Source of the DNA: Ruminococcus flavefaciens
GTDB taxonomy: Bacteria; Bacillota; Clostridia; Oscillospirales; Ruminococcaceae
Reading direction: 5' to 3'
Assembly: GCA_023662725.1 (NCBI GenBank)
Contig: JAMPIL010000003.1
Coordinates: forward strand, 1 to 64,000
DNA length: 64,000 nucleotides
Shown one piece after another: positions 24,960 through 33,311 of this stretch (the stretch's first letter is position 1; every line of letters starts with the position of its first letter). Below the pieces are notes generated by a model. It made no database searches. It saw only the letters and a list, made by a program, of their open reading frames with translations, and was not told where the DNA came from. The translations under genes and the position numbers were made by a program.

Positions 24960-25072
24960 TTTCAAGCTGTAGCCAGCTTGACCGCATACACGTTCTCACT
25001 CGCAAGCTCGTTACTTTCTACGGAATGAGAGTCTGCTTTCGCTCGATTTATTTTTCAGCGATAAATCAAAAT
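24957..25072 (-). repeat. Dispersed intergenic repeat, copy C (inverted)
   Basis: It is the reverse complement of the unit at 19145 and 21247, more diverged (CATTCCGTAGAAAG, GAGAACGTGTATGCGG) but with the CAAGCTG-GCTA-CAGCTTG hairpin intact. The distal end adds GATTTATCGCTG...ATAAATC, a second potential hairpin also hinted at in copy A. The first bases include the TAA stop of the zinc-ribbon gene. Confidence 0.8.
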
Positions 25073-25175
25073 TGTTTGTTTACAAGCTGCTGCATGAAAG
25101 TGCGGCAGCTATTTTATTGTGCAAATTGCTTAGAATACTTATTTGTATTTTGTAAGAAATAACGTATAAAATCGC

Positions 25176-25204
25176 TTTACTTTTACGCTTTTTTGTGTTA
25201 AAAT
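25176..25204 (+). promoter_or_regulatory. Promoter of the acyl-CoA ligase gene
   Basis: TTTACT (25176-25181) and TAAAAT (25199-25204) are 17 bases apart, about 55 bases upstream of the start codon. Confidence 0.6.
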
Positions 25205-25259
25205 TAATAATATACAAAACCAGAATATTATCTGTTTTAAACAGAAAGGAATTATAATA

Positions 25260-26894
25260 ATGCCAATTACTGAATTATTAGAAAGAAATGCGCAAATATA
25301 CGGAAATGACGTTGCTCTTGTTGAAGTCAATCCTGAAATTACCGAGGTAAGACGTATCACATGGAAGGATTATGAACTCATCGAACCAGATCCGCTCTGC
25401 TGCTACAGACGTGAAATCACATGGAAGGTTTTTGATGAAAAAGCAAACAGATTCGCTAATCTGCTTCTTCAAAGAGGGGTGAAAAAAGGCGATAAGGTTG
25501 GCATTCTCCTCATGAACTGCCTTGAATGGCTCCCGATTTATTTCGGTATCCTTAAAACAGGCGCACTCGCCGTTCCACTTAATTTCAGATATTCCGCAAG
25601 CGAGATCAAATATTGTCTTGATCTTGCCGAGGTTGACGTCCTTCTTTTCGGTCCTGAGTTTATTGGAAGAATTGAGGAGATCGCTGATGAAATAAGCCGA
25701 AACAGACTCATTTTCTATGTCGGAGAAGGGTGTCCGTCATTTGCCGAACATTACGACGGTCTTGTTGCAAACTGCGCAAGTTCTGCTCCGGATATTAAAA
25801 TTACCGATGACGACGACGCCGCTATTTATTTTTCTTCCGGAACAACAGGTTTTCCGAAAGCTATTCTCCATAAACATCGGAGTCTGGTTCATTCCGCTAA
25901 GGTTGAGCAGAATCATCACGGTCAGACTAAAGACGATATTTTCCTTTGCATTCCGCCACTCTATCATACAGGAGCTAAAATGCATTGGTTCGGAAGTCTT
26001 TATTCCGGAAGCAAAGCTGTTCTGCTTAAAGGCGTTAAGCCAAAATCTATTCTTGAAACTGTTTCAAATGAAAACTGCTCTATAGTCTGGCTTCTTGTTC
26101 CGTGGGCGCAGGATATTCTTGACGCAATCGACAGAAATGAAATAAATATTGAAGATTATCAGCTCTCTCAGTGGCGGCTTATGCATATCGGAGCGCAGCC
26201 TGTTCCGCCTTCGCTTATTTCCCGCTGGAAGAAAATATTCCCCGATCATCAGTATGATACCAACTACGGTCTTAGTGAATCTATTGGTCCCGGCTGCGTT
26301 CATCTTGGAGTTGAGAACATTCACAAGGTCGGTGCAATTGGCAAAGCCGGATTCGGCTGGGAAGTTAAAATTGCTGACGAAAACGGAAACGCTGTTAAGC
26401 GTGGAGAAGTCGGCGAGCTTTACGTTAAAGGTCCGGGAGTTATGACCTGCTATTACCGTGACGAAAAGGCTACAAACGAAACTCTTAAAGACGGCTGGCT
26501 CCTTACCGGTGATATGGCTCAGGAAGATAAGGACGGATTTATCTACCTTGTTGACCGTAAAAAAGACGTTATTATCAGCGGAGGAGAAAATCTCTATCCC
26601 GTTCAGATCGAGGATTTCTTGAGAGCTCATCCGTCGGTAAAGGACGTTGCAGTAATCGGACTTCCTGATAAGCGTCTCGGAGAAATTGCAGCGGCAGTTA
26701 TTTCGATCAAGGAAGAATGCAAATGCTCTGAGGATGATATAAATACATACTGCCAGAAGCTTCCGAGGTATAAAAGACCTCATAAAATCATTTTTGCCGA
26801 TGTTCCAAGAAATCCTACCGGAAAAATTGAAAAACCAAAGCTTCGTGAAATTTACTGCGGCGAAAGTCTTGTTGCTAAACAAATAAAAAATTAA
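25260..26894 (+). CDS. AMP-dependent acyl-CoA synthetase/ligase
   Basis: The 544-residue enzyme belongs to the class I adenylate-forming superfamily, which activates a carboxylate as acyl-AMP and transfers it to CoA. Motifs in order are YFSSGTTGFPKA (phosphate loop), YGLSES, LLTGDM, RKKDVIISGGENLYP and, at the end, RNPTGKIEK with the catalytic Lys. It resembles medium- or long-chain fatty acyl-CoA or crotonobetaine-type ligases. The substrate pocket is not identifiable by eye. There is a direct repeat of RRITWK/RREITWK near residues 36 and 56. AAAGGAATT precedes the ATG. It is a single-gene unit. Confidence 0.88.
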   Translation: MPITELLERNAQIYGNDVALVEVNPEITEVRRITWKDYELIEPDPLCCYRREITWKVFDEKANRFANLLLQRGVKKGDKVGILLMNCLEWLPIYFGILKTGALAVPLNFRYSASEIKYCLDLAEVDVLLFGPEFIGRIEEIADEISRNRLIFYVGEGCPSFAEHYDGLVANCASSAPDIKITDDDDAAIYFSSGTTGFPKAILHKHRSLVHSAKVEQNHHGQTKDDIFLCIPPLYHTGAKMHWFGSLYSGSKAVLLKGVKPKSILETVSNENCSIVWLLVPWAQDILDAIDRNEINIEDYQLSQWRLMHIGAQPVPPSLISRWKKIFPDHQYDTNYGLSESIGPGCVHLGVENIHKVGAIGKAGFGWEVKIADENGNAVKRGEVGELYVKGPGVMTCYYRDEKATNETLKDGWLLTGDMAQEDKDGFIYLVDRKKDVIISGGENLYPVQIEDFLRAHPSVKDVAVIGLPDKRLGEIAAAVISIKEECKCSEDDINTYCQKLPRYKRPHKIIFADVPRNPTGKIEKPKLREIYCGESLVAKQIKN

Positions 26895-26899
26895 ACATA

Positions 26900-26935
26900 A
26901 AGCCTGTCCGAAATAATTCACGGACAGGCTTTTTA
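26900..26935. terminator. Bidirectional terminator between ligase and tcdA
   Basis: AAGCCTGTCCG pairs with CGGACAGGCTT across a 10-base loop, followed by TTTATT on the plus strand and an A/T-rich flank on the minus strand. Confidence 0.85.
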
Positions 26936-27676
26936 TTAATACTTATTAATTTTTATCAGATCTTTTATAACTTCTCCTGCAATTATCAATCCGGCAACAG
27001 ACGGTACAAATGCATTTGAAGCCGGTATGCTCCGCCTTTCAGTTTCTCCCTCTTCTGTCATAAGAGCATGAACCGCTTCATCAGAAGGCATTATAGGCTG
27101 CTCTTTCGAGTAAACTACTTTAAGCTTTTTTACTCCCCTTTTTTTCAACTGATTCCGCATGACTCTTGCAAGCGGACATACAGACGTTTTGTAAATATCC
27201 GAAACTTCAAATGCGGTCGGATCAATTTTATTGCCTGCTCCCATAGAGCTGATTATCGGGACTCCAGCCACTTTCGCCTGCATTATAAGTTCAATTTTTC
27301 CTGTAACAGTATCTATAGCGTCAACAACATAGTCATACTGCGTAAAATCAAACTGTTCAGCCGTTTCGGGCATATAGAATGTTTTGTATACGTTCACTCT
27401 GCAATCGGGATTTATATCGAAAATGCGCTCCTTTGCGACATCAACTTTATACTTGCCAATAGTGCTTCTTAATGCAATTATCTGACGATTCAAATTTGTA
27501 AGAGCAACCTTATCGCTGTCGATAAGATCAAGCTCCCCCACTCCGGAACGAGCAAGCGCTTCAACGGTATACCCACCAACTCCGCCGATTCCGAAAACTG
27601 CAACTCTTGATAACGAAAGCTTTTGCATTGCCTCACTGCCGAAAAGCAGCTCTGTTCTTGAAAACTGATTGCTCAT
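26936..27676 (-). CDS. tcdA: tRNA threonylcarbamoyladenosine dehydratase (TcdA, ThiF/E1-like)
   Basis: TcdA cyclises t6A at position 37 of ANN-decoding tRNAs in an ATP-dependent step. The 246-residue product has family length. It carries the E1-like nucleotide site GIGGVGGYTVEALARSG (about 29-45), D..K...TNLNRQ, VVDAIDTVTGK, SSMGAGNKIDP, and the SVCPLARVMR segment containing the conserved Cys. It lies five bases behind the ECF transporter gene on the same strand, so they are co-transcribed, though no functional link is obvious. Confidence 0.92.
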   Translation of the reverse strand: MSNQFSRTELLFGSEAMQKLSLSRVAVFGIGGVGGYTVEALARSGVGELDLIDSDKVALTNLNRQIIALRSTIGKYKVDVAKERIFDINPDCRVNVYKTFYMPETAEQFDFTQYDYVVDAIDTVTGKIELIMQAKVAGVPIISSMGAGNKIDPTAFEVSDIYKTSVCPLARVMRNQLKKRGVKKLKVVYSKEQPIMPSDEAVHALMTEEGETERRSIPASNAFVPSVAGLIIAGEVIKDLIKINKY

Positions 27677-27681
27677 ATTTT

Positions 27682-28191
27682 TCAGACCACTTTAGGAATC
27701 CGCTTAATTACAGCTTCGTAAATCACAACAGAACTTACAATGCCCATAAGCCCCTGTATAAGATTTCCGCTTACCCCCAAGAGAGCCGTTGCGACTGAAC
27801 CGTACATAAATGCCTCGAAAATTCCATATCCGGCAACCATTACAAGCTCAGCCGTTACCGCTGCAGCAAATCTTGATAAAACAGAATTAGCTTTTTTTGA
27901 AACAGCACGATATACGAAAAATGAAGCAGCAGCCATAAGTCCTTTTATGATAAGCGTAGCGGGAGCATAAATAATATAACCGGATATTACGTCCGCCATT
28001 GCTGAGCCTATTCCTGCCGCTGCCGAACCATAAACAGGTCCGAGAAGCCATGCGGAAATGTTAACAATACAGTCGCCGAGATTAACATATCCCTTTGTCG
28101 GAGTAGGAACCTGAATAAGCATAGTTGCTACGCAAGCAAAAGCCGCCAGAAGCGCTGCAAGAGTCATCGTTTTTATTTTTTTACTGTTCAT
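27682..28191 (-). CDS. ECF transporter substrate-binding S component
   Basis: The 169-residue membrane protein has five to six helices and the N-terminal signature of ECF S components (ALLAAFACVATMLIQVP, then GYVNLGDCIVNISAWLLGP, then GIGSAMADVISGYIIYAP). S components bind a vitamin or cofactor precursor and are driven by a shared ECF ATPase module encoded elsewhere. The pattern fits the uncharacterised COG4720-like group, and the ligand cannot be stated. No riboswitch is evident in the short upstream gap. GGGTGG precedes the ATG. Confidence 0.85.
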   Translation of the reverse strand: MNSKKIKTMTLAALLAAFACVATMLIQVPTPTKGYVNLGDCIVNISAWLLGPVYGSAAAGIGSAMADVISGYIIYAPATLIIKGLMAAASFFVYRAVSKKANSVLSRFAAAVTAELVMVAGYGIFEAFMYGSVATALLGVSGNLIQGLMGIVSSVVIYEAVIKRIPKVV

Positions 28192-28212
28192 TATAAATTA
28201 CCACCCTTTGAA

Positions 28213-28257
28213 AGCCTGTATTTATAAGAGAAATTCCATAAATACAGGCTATTTTTA
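28213..28257. terminator. Hairpin between metY and the ECF gene
   Basis: AGCCTGTATTTAT (28213-28225) pairs perfectly with ATAAATACAGGCT (28238-28250). A good T-tract follows only on the plus strand, while both flanking genes run leftward. Termination after metY may therefore be partial. Confidence 0.6.
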
Positions 28258-28258
28258 A

Positions 28259-29542
28259 TTATATTAATGCCGCAAAGCCTTTTTCAAGGTCTGCAATAAT
28301 ATCGTCAATGTGTTCTGTACCGATCGAAAGTCTTACTGTATTGGGCCTTATTCCGGCTGAAAGAAGCTCTTCTTCGGTCATCTGTGAATGAGTTGTTGAT
28401 GCCGGATGTATCACAAGCGATTTTACGTCTGCAACGTTGGCAAGCAGCGAAAATAATTCAAGACTTTCGGTGAATTTCTTTGCTTCTTCTGCGCCGCCTT
28501 TTATCTCAAATGTGAAAATAGAAGCCGCTCCATTCGGGAAATACTTATCGTAAAGCTCTTTTTCCTTTCCGGATGCAAGCGATGGATGATTCACTTTTTC
28601 AACCTGCGGATGTTTGCTTAGGAAGTCGACAACTTTAAGCGCATTCTCAACATGACGTTCCAAACGAAGTGAAAGAGTTTCAAGTCCCTGTAAAAGAAGG
28701 AACGAGTTGAACGGAGAAATTGATGCGCCCTGATCTCTCATAAGAGTTGTTCTGATCTTAAGAATATATGCGAGATTTCCGCAGGCTTCCGTGAAAACAA
28801 CTCCGTGATATGACGGATTAGGCTTAGAAAGTCCGGGAAATTTATCGTTCTGCGCCCAGTCAAACTTACCGGAATCGACGATAACTCCTCCCATTACGGT
28901 TCCGTGGCCTCCGATGAATTTTGTTGCGGAATGAACTACAACATCTGCGCCGTGTTCGATCGGTCTTAAAAGGTACGGAGTTGCAAATGTATTATCGACA
29001 ATAAGCGGGATTCCATGTCTATGCGCAACAGCAGAAATCGCTTCAATGTCTATAACATCAGAATTCGGATTGCCGAGAGTTTCTGCATACAAAAGCTTTG
29101 TGTTCGGCTGAATAGCTTTTTCAAAGTTTTCCGGATCTGACGGATCAACAAAAGTTGTCGTAATTCCCTGCTCTTTCAGCGTATTTGCAAAAAGATTATA
29201 AGTGCCTCCATAAAGATTCGTCGACGAAACAACATGGTCGCCTGCAATGGCAATATTTTGAATGGCGTATGTAATTGCTGCCGAGCCGGAAGCAGTTGCT
29301 AATGCTCCTGCACCACCCTCTAAAGCAGTTATTCTTTCCTCAAAAACGCTTGAAGTCGGGTTCATAAGTCTTGTATAGATATTTCCCGGAACCGTGAGTC
29401 CAAAACGTCCTGCCGCTGTAGCGGAATCTTTAAAAACGTAAGAAGTTGTTGCATAAATAGGCACAGCTCTTGCGTCCGTTGCCGAATCCGGATTTTCCTG
29501 TCCTGCGTGAACCTGAAGTGTTTCAAATTTATAATTGCTCAT
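28259..29542 (-). CDS. metY: O-acetylhomoserine aminocarboxypropyltransferase (sulfhydrylase)
   Basis: This pyridoxal-phosphate enzyme makes homocysteine from O-acetylhomoserine and sulfide, feeding methionine synthesis. The 427-residue length and motifs fit Met[11 protein letters not shown] at the start, [49 protein letters not shown] with the cofactor Lys, and ASTTHSQM. The start is the ATG at 29542. An ATG three codons upstream abuts the AAAGG site and is rejected. It has its own promoter and is separated from cysK, another sulfur-assimilation gene, only by tRNA-Gln and its terminators. Confidence 0.93.
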   Translation of the reverse strand: MSNYKFETLQVHAGQENPDSATDARAVPIYATTSYVFKDSATAAGRFGLTVPGNIYTRLMNPTSSVFEERITALEGGAGALATASGSAAITYAIQNIAIAGDHVVSSTNLYGGTYNLFANTLKEQGITTTFVDPSDPENFEKAIQPNTKLLYAETLGNPNSDVIDIEAISAVAHRHGIPLIVDNTFATPYLLRPIEHGADVVVHSATKFIGGHGTVMGGVIVDSGKFDWAQNDKFPGLSKPNPSYHGVVFTEACGNLAYILKIRTTLMRDQGASISPFNSFLLLQGLETLSLRLERHVENALKVVDFLSKHPQVEKVNHPSLASGKEKELYDKYFPNGAASIFTFEIKGGAEEAKKFTESLELFSLLANVADVKSLVIHPASTTHSQMTEEELLSAGIRPNTVRLSIGTEHIDDIIADLEKGFAALI

Positions 29543-29568
29543 AAATAACATCCTTTCATGTCATATAT

Positions 29569-29597
29569 ATTATACTGCACATTTTCTGTCACGTCAA
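29569..29597 (-). promoter_or_regulatory. SigA promoter of metY
   Basis: On the minus strand TTGACG (29592-29597) and TATAAT (29569-29574) are 17 bases apart. The leader is only about 20 bases, so there is no S-box or T-box riboswitch, which is notable for a methionine gene. Confidence 0.8.
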
Positions 29598-29691
29598 TAA
29601 GTAAAATAAATATTTCATATTACATTTCAATATATTTTTTATTCATTCCGTAAAATATTATTGTTAAATATAAAATATATATCTTTAACTA

Positions 29692-29720
29692 TTGATTTCT
29701 TTCCATTTTTTTGGTATAAT
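29692..29720 (+). promoter_or_regulatory. Promoter of tRNA-Gln
   Basis: TTGATT (29692-29697) and TATAAT (29715-29720) are 17 bases apart. The -10 box is extended by TGG, and the mature tRNA starts 15 bases downstream. Confidence 0.8.
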
Positions 29721-29735
29721 TATTGTAGTATAATT

Positions 29736-29811
29736 TGGGGCGTAGCCAAGCGGTAAGGCAACAGACTTTGACTCTGTCACTGCGTGGGTTCAAATCCCGC
29801 CGCCCCAACCA
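29736..29811 (+). tRNA. tRNA-Gln (anticodon TTG)
   Basis: It is a complete 76-base cloverleaf: acceptor TGGGGCG/CGCCCCA, a D-arm with AGCGGTAA, anticodon stem ACAGA/TCTGT around loop CTTTGAC (anticodon TTG), T-arm GTGGG/CCCGC around TTCAAAT, discriminator A and an encoded CCA. It reads CAA and, by wobble, CAG codons. It stands alone with its own promoter. Confidence 0.97.
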
Positions 29812-29836
29812 GTCGGGTGCTCCCGGCAGAGTATAC

Positions 29837-29969
29837 TCGGGTTTACTTTAAAGTAAGCCCGATATTTTTTTGCACGGCCACATATTTATTCATCTGTTTT
29901 ATCGTCAAAGGACAACGTATAATTGTACAGGATGAATCAGGTTTACTATTCAGTAAGCCTGATTTTTTT
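29837..29969 (+). terminator. Two tandem, related terminators behind tRNA-Gln
   Basis: The first hairpin (29837-29862, TCGGG...TACTT/AAGTA...CCCGA) is followed by ATTTTTTT. A second, similar in sequence (29935-29964, AATCAGGTTTACT/AGTAAGCCTGATT), is followed by TTTTT. Both point rightward and share a GGTTTACT...AGTAAGCC core, so one looks like a diverged duplicate. No gene lies between them. The second lies 35 bases from the end of the convergent cysK gene. Confidence 0.8.
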
Positions 29970-29998
29970 CCCTCTTGTCATTCATATGCTTTATAATT

Positions 29999-30925
29999 TT
30001 ACTCAAACATCGGTGTAGAAAGATAACGTTCACCTGTATCGGGAAAAATCACAACTATAGTTTTCCCCTTGTTTTCAGGACGTTTTGCAAGCTGGATAGC
30101 TGCCCACAACGCTGCGCCGGAAGAAATACCGATAAGCACTCCCTCCGTTCTCGCAACTGTTCTGCCTGTTGTGAACGCATCTTCGTTTTCAACAGTGATA
30201 ATCTCATCATAAATTTCAGTATTAAGTGTTTCAGGAACAAAGCCTGCACCTATTCCCTGAATTTTATGAGAACCTGCAATGCCCTCTGAAAGTACCGGAG
30301 AGCTTTTCGGCTCTACTGCAACGATTTTCACATCAGGATTCTGCGATTTAAGATATGCTCCAACACCGCTGATAGTTCCGCCTGTTCCGACTCCGGCAAC
30401 AAAAATATCTACCTTTCCGTTTGTATCATTCCATATCTCAACACCTGTTGTTTTCTGATGAGCAGCAGGATTAGTCGGATTTGTAAACTGAGAAGGAATA
30501 AAACTGTCAGGAATTTCCGCAGCAAGCTCATCAGCTTTTTCTATAGCGCCTTTCATACCTTTTGAACCTTCTGTAAGAACAAGTTCCGCACCATAAGCTT
30601 TCATAAGATTTCGGCGTTCAACGCTCATTGTTTCAGGCATCGTAATGATAAGACGATAACCTCTTGCAGCAGCAACAGAAGCAAGACCGATTCCCGTATT
30701 TCCGCTTGTTGGTTCAATTATAACGCTTCCGGCTTTGAGAATGCCTTTTGCTTCTGCATCATCAATCATAGCTTTGGCGACTCTGTCTTTAACAGAACCA
30801 GCCGGATTAAAGTATTCTAACTTAGCAAGCAAAGTTGCATTAAGATCATTCGCTTTTTCGATATTTTCAAGCTCTAAAAGAGGTGTATTGCCTATCAGAT
30901 CTGTAACTTTTTTATAAATACTCAT
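29999..30925 (-). CDS. cysK: Cysteine synthase A (O-acetylserine sulfhydrylase)
   Basis: CysK forms cysteine from O-acetylserine and sulfide in the cytoplasm. The 308-residue product has the expected length. It shows [10 protein letters not shown], the cofactor Lys in NPAGSVKDR, the substrate loop [10 protein letters not shown], the phosphate-binding [10 protein letters not shown] and the GIGAGFVP segment. AAAGGAG precedes the ATG. It has its own promoter and no recognisable Cys-responsive T-box in its leader of about 45 bases. Confidence 0.95.
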   Translation of the reverse strand: MSIYKKVTDLIGNTPLLELENIEKANDLNATLLAKLEYFNPAGSVKDRVAKAMIDDAEAKGILKAGSVIIEPTSGNTGIGLASVAAARGYRLIITMPETMSVERRNLMKAYGAELVLTEGSKGMKGAIEKADELAAEIPDSFIPSQFTNPTNPAAHQKTTGVEIWNDTNGKVDIFVAGVGTGGTISGVGAYLKSQNPDVKIVAVEPKSSPVLSEGIAGSHKIQGIGAGFVPETLNTEIYDEIITVENEDAFTTGRTVARTEGVLIGISSGAALWAAIQLAKRPENKGKTIVVIFPDTGERYLSTPMFE

Positions 30926-30978
30926 TATCAGGACTCCTTTTCCAAATTAAATAATTCCTATATGTTTGGTATGATTTG

Positions 30979-31007
30979 ATTATATCACACTCTTTTATAT
31001 TTGTCAA
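30979..31007 (-). promoter_or_regulatory. SigA promoter of cysK
   Basis: On the minus strand TTGACA (31002-31007) and TATAAT (30979-30984) are 17 bases apart. Confidence 0.85.
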
Positions 31008-31078
31008 GAGCTTTTTGAAAATTTTATAAAAAAACTTATGGCGCTGCCATTTTCCCACTTATACATACAAACCTTAAC

Positions 31079-31107
31079 TTGACAAACCGCAAATTTTATG
31101 CTATAAT
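31079..31107 (+). promoter_or_regulatory. SigA promoter of the DUF2798 gene
   Basis: TTGACA (31079-31084) and TATAAT (31102-31107) are 17 bases apart, a full consensus. The start codon is about 130 bases beyond the expected transcription start, leaving room for a regulatory leader. Confidence 0.85.
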
Positions 31108-31137
31108 AAGCAGGTAAATAAAATAAAGACGAACGAC

Positions 31138-31219
31138 ACACGTTTTACCTTTTGGTATGTAAATCTGATTACGGTACACTAAGTATTCAGATTTCTGTCA
31201 AGGGTATAACGTGTTTTTT
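31138..31219 (+). promoter_or_regulatory. Structured leader with terminator-like end upstream of DUF2798
   Basis: ACACGTTTTACC (31138-31149) can pair with GGTATAACGTGT (31203-31214) with one mismatch. It encloses a perfect 7-bp stem AAATCTG/CAGATTT (31161-31167 with 31188-31194). Six T (31214-31219) follow the closing stem, as in an intrinsic terminator, and the ribosome site AAGGAG lies just beyond. The 5' arm also contains TACC, which can pair with a local GGTA (31154-31157) instead, giving a possible antiterminated state. This is the layout of an attenuator or riboswitch. I do not recognise a known class. Confidence 0.5.
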
Positions 31220-31245
31220 GTTTGTCAAAAAAGGAGTAATTTTTT

Positions 31246-31824
31246 ATGCCAAGAAATCAATTTCAAAGATGTATCTTCGCACTTCTGACTGTTATCATTA
31301 CAGTGCATGGATATGTATTCTACAGTCTTTATGTCGTTAACGGAAATACGCTTATGAATGTAACCGGACAGCCGAGCGTCATTTCGGCGATAAATTCACA
31401 GGGAGGAGTTATGCTTTGTGGAAAAATGGTTCCGATATGGACGATCGTACTTGTAGAATTTATTCTTGCCTACTTGATTGAAATATTCATTGGAAGTCCG
31501 GCATCTTTCAAACTTGCCTGTAAAACATTCGATATGCGTAATACGCATCCGGTTATTTTCGAAACCGCAATTATATGCGCAACAGTAGGAATCATGTGTC
31601 CGGTCATGAGCTTTATTGCGACATGGCTTTATTATCCGTATTACATGGGATTTTCTGTTTTCACACTTCTTGCAAACTGGTTAAAGCTTGTATGCTTCAA
31701 TTTTCCGTTTGCATTTTTCAGTCAATTATTTTTCATTCAACCATTGGTAAGGACAATTTTCAAGTTCTTGTTCAGAAAAGATATTACATCAAGAAAAATC
31801 GCTGCCGAAACGGTCAAAGCATAA
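31246..31824 (+). CDS. DUF2798 family membrane protein
   Basis: The 192-residue protein has four clear hydrophobic segments (about 10-32, 57-80, 100-128 and 138-165) in two related halves. Each half has the helix-with-Pro pattern of DUF2798 (RCIFALLTVIITVHGYVFYSL near the start). The family is a small integral-membrane group in Firmicutes with no known substrate. AAAGGAG lies ten bases before the ATG. It is a one-gene unit between its own leader and a strong terminator, so the leader probably controls this gene alone. Confidence 0.8.
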   Translation: MPRNQFQRCIFALLTVIITVHGYVFYSLYVVNGNTLMNVTGQPSVISAINSQGGVMLCGKMVPIWTIVLVEFILAYLIEIFIGSPASFKLACKTFDMRNTHPVIFETAIICATVGIMCPVMSFIATWLYYPYYMGFSVFTLLANWLKLVCFNFPFAFFSQLFFIQPLVRTIFKFLFRKDITSRKIAAETVKA

Positions 31825-31830
31825 TTCTGC

Positions 31831-31875
31831 AACCTGTCTTTGCGAAAAAAAACGCAAAGACAGGTTTTTATTTTT
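31831..31875 (+). terminator. Terminator of the DUF2798 gene
   Basis: A 14-bp perfect stem (AACCTGTCTTTGCG with CGCAAAGACAGGTT, 31831-31866) around eight A, followed by TTTATTTTT. Confidence 0.93.
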
Positions 31876-31891
31876 CAAATATCACTAAAGC

Positions 31892-31920
31892 TTGAAAAAA
31901 TGCAAAAAATATGCTATAAT
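31892..31920 (+). promoter_or_regulatory. Promoter of the thioesterase-AraC operon
   Basis: TTGAAA (31892-31897) and TATAAT (31915-31920) are 17 bases apart, 35 bases before the thioesterase start. Confidence 0.8.
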
Positions 31921-31955
31921 AAAAATACTTACAAACTAAAAAGGATTGTGAAAAT

Positions 31956-32396
31956 ATGAATAAAATAACTCCATACGAACGAGACGTATACTATTATGAA
32001 ACGGATAAAATGGGTATTGTACATCATTCAAACTATATAAGAATTTTCGAGGAAACACGTATAGATTTTCTCAAAAAAGCAGGAATGCCATTTGAGAATA
32101 TTGAAGCTTCCGGATTAATGATGCCGGTTCTTTCCGTTGAATGCCGTTACAAAGCTCCTCTGCGGTTCGGTGATAGATTCGCTGTTTATCCTAAAATAAC
32201 CAAATTCAACGGAACAACTCTCGAACTTGATTACCGCATTGTAAAATGTTCTGACGACAGTCTATGTTCGGAAGGTCATTCTTCGCATTGTTTTACAGAT
32301 TCAGAACTTAAACCCATACGTACCAAAAAAAATTATCCCGAAATTTATAAAGTTTTCCACGACTATGTTGATGTGGAAATAGGCGGTATATTGTGA
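31956..32396 (+). CDS. Acyl-CoA thioesterase, YbgC/4HBT hot-dog family
   Basis: The 146-residue protein has a single hot-dog fold with the YbgC signature YYETDKMGIVHHSNYIRIFEE (in part, about 14-34), whose Asp is the catalytic residue, followed by MPVLSVECRYKAPLRFGD. These enzymes hydrolyse short or medium acyl-CoA or acyl-ACP thioesters. AAGGATTGTG precedes the ATG. The AraC regulator starts one base after its stop, so expression is coupled. Confidence 0.88.
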   Translation: MNKITPYERDVYYYETDKMGIVHHSNYIRIFEETRIDFLKKAGMPFENIEASGLMMPVLSVECRYKAPLRFGDRFAVYPKITKFNGTTLELDYRIVKCSDDSLCSEGHSSHCFTDSELKPIRTKKNYPEIYKVFHDYVDVEIGGIL

Positions 32397-32397
32397 T

Positions 32398-33150
32398 ATG
32401 ATGAGTTTTGAGACGGAAAGAAAAATTGCGGAGCATTTGTTTTCAAAGCGTGAAGATGATTTTGAACACGCTTCCTTCGACCGTGAAGTTGCATTTTACG
32501 AAAGTATCTGCTCAGGAAATATGGAGCTTGTAAAAGTATTTATGAAACCGCTTTTCTGTGAGGGATGCGGAATATTAAGCGAAGATTTCCTGCGTAATCT
32601 GAAATATCACATGGTCGTTCTTGCAGCTATGATCGCAAGATACTGCGTCAACGGAGGAATGACGCCTGAAGAAGCATATAGTCTCAGTGATTTTTACATC
32701 ATGAAAACTGATAAATGCCAGACAGAAAGCGAAATTCGTGCAGTCCACGTTGAAATGATCGAGGGATACACCAATAAAATGCGTCAGATAAAACTCAGCG
32801 GAGTTTATTCAAAACAAATTGTTCGTGCGATAGATTATATAATCTGTCATCTGCACAACCGTATTTCTCTTGAAGAAACCGCAAAACGTCTTAAGATAAG
32901 CGAATCTTATCTTTCAAGACTCTTTAAAAAAGAAACCGGATTTGCTTTTGGCGAATATGTGAATAAACTCAAAATTGAAGAAGCTTCCTCTCTTCTGCTC
33001 TATACTGAATATACTGATACTGAAATCAGCAGTCTGCTTGGATTCAGTTCTCAAAGCTACTTTATTAAAATATTTAAAAAATATATGGGATCAACTCCGA
33101 AAAAATATAAAAAACAATATAATCTCTCAATTATACAGACCACCGCATAG
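32398..33150 (+). CDS. AraC-family transcriptional regulator
   Basis: The 250-residue protein has an N-terminal helical sensor domain (about 1-145) without a recognised ligand fold, followed by the two helix-turn-helix motifs of AraC/XylS (about 150-245): ISLEETAKRLKISESYLSRLF and TDTEISSLLGFSSQSYFIKIF, ending in GSTPKKYKKQY. It starts one base after the thioesterase stop. No good ribosome site is visible, so coupled re-initiation is likely. The next gene is the exported GH9-GH16 enzyme, and in gut Firmicutes AraC regulators often control adjacent carbohydrate genes. That target is inferred. Confidence 0.88.
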   Translation: MMSFETERKIAEHLFSKREDDFEHASFDREVAFYESICSGNMELVKVFMKPLFCEGCGILSEDFLRNLKYHMVVLAAMIARYCVNGGMTPEEAYSLSDFYIMKTDKCQTESEIRAVHVEMIEGYTNKMRQIKLSGVYSKQIVRAIDYIICHLHNRISLEETAKRLKISESYLSRLFKKETGFAFGEYVNKLKIEEASSLLLYTEYTDTEISSLLGFSSQSYFIKIFKKYMGSTPKKYKKQYNLSIIQTTA

Positions 33151-33168
33151 AGTGGTCTGTTTCTTTTA
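33136..33168 (+). terminator. Terminator overlapping the AraC stop codon
   Basis: CAGACCAC (33136-33143) pairs with GTGGTCTG (33152-33159), followed by TTTCTTTT. The TAG stop of the regulator gene lies in the loop, so the stem encodes the last codons. Confidence 0.8.
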
Positions 33169-33311
33169 TAAATGTCATGATTTTACCATTTTTGTCATAA
33201 AAATTGTATACTTTTCAGTAATAATTATGTATTATTAGTATTGTAATAAACGGAATTGTATTCGGTTTTAGCACGGATCGTATACAAAATATTATTGAGA
33301 GGGTTATAATT

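Noticed and set aside
26064..26921. 285-codon minus-strand frame opposite the acyl-CoA ligase
   Set aside because: Antisense shadow. The opposite strand carries all adenylation motifs.
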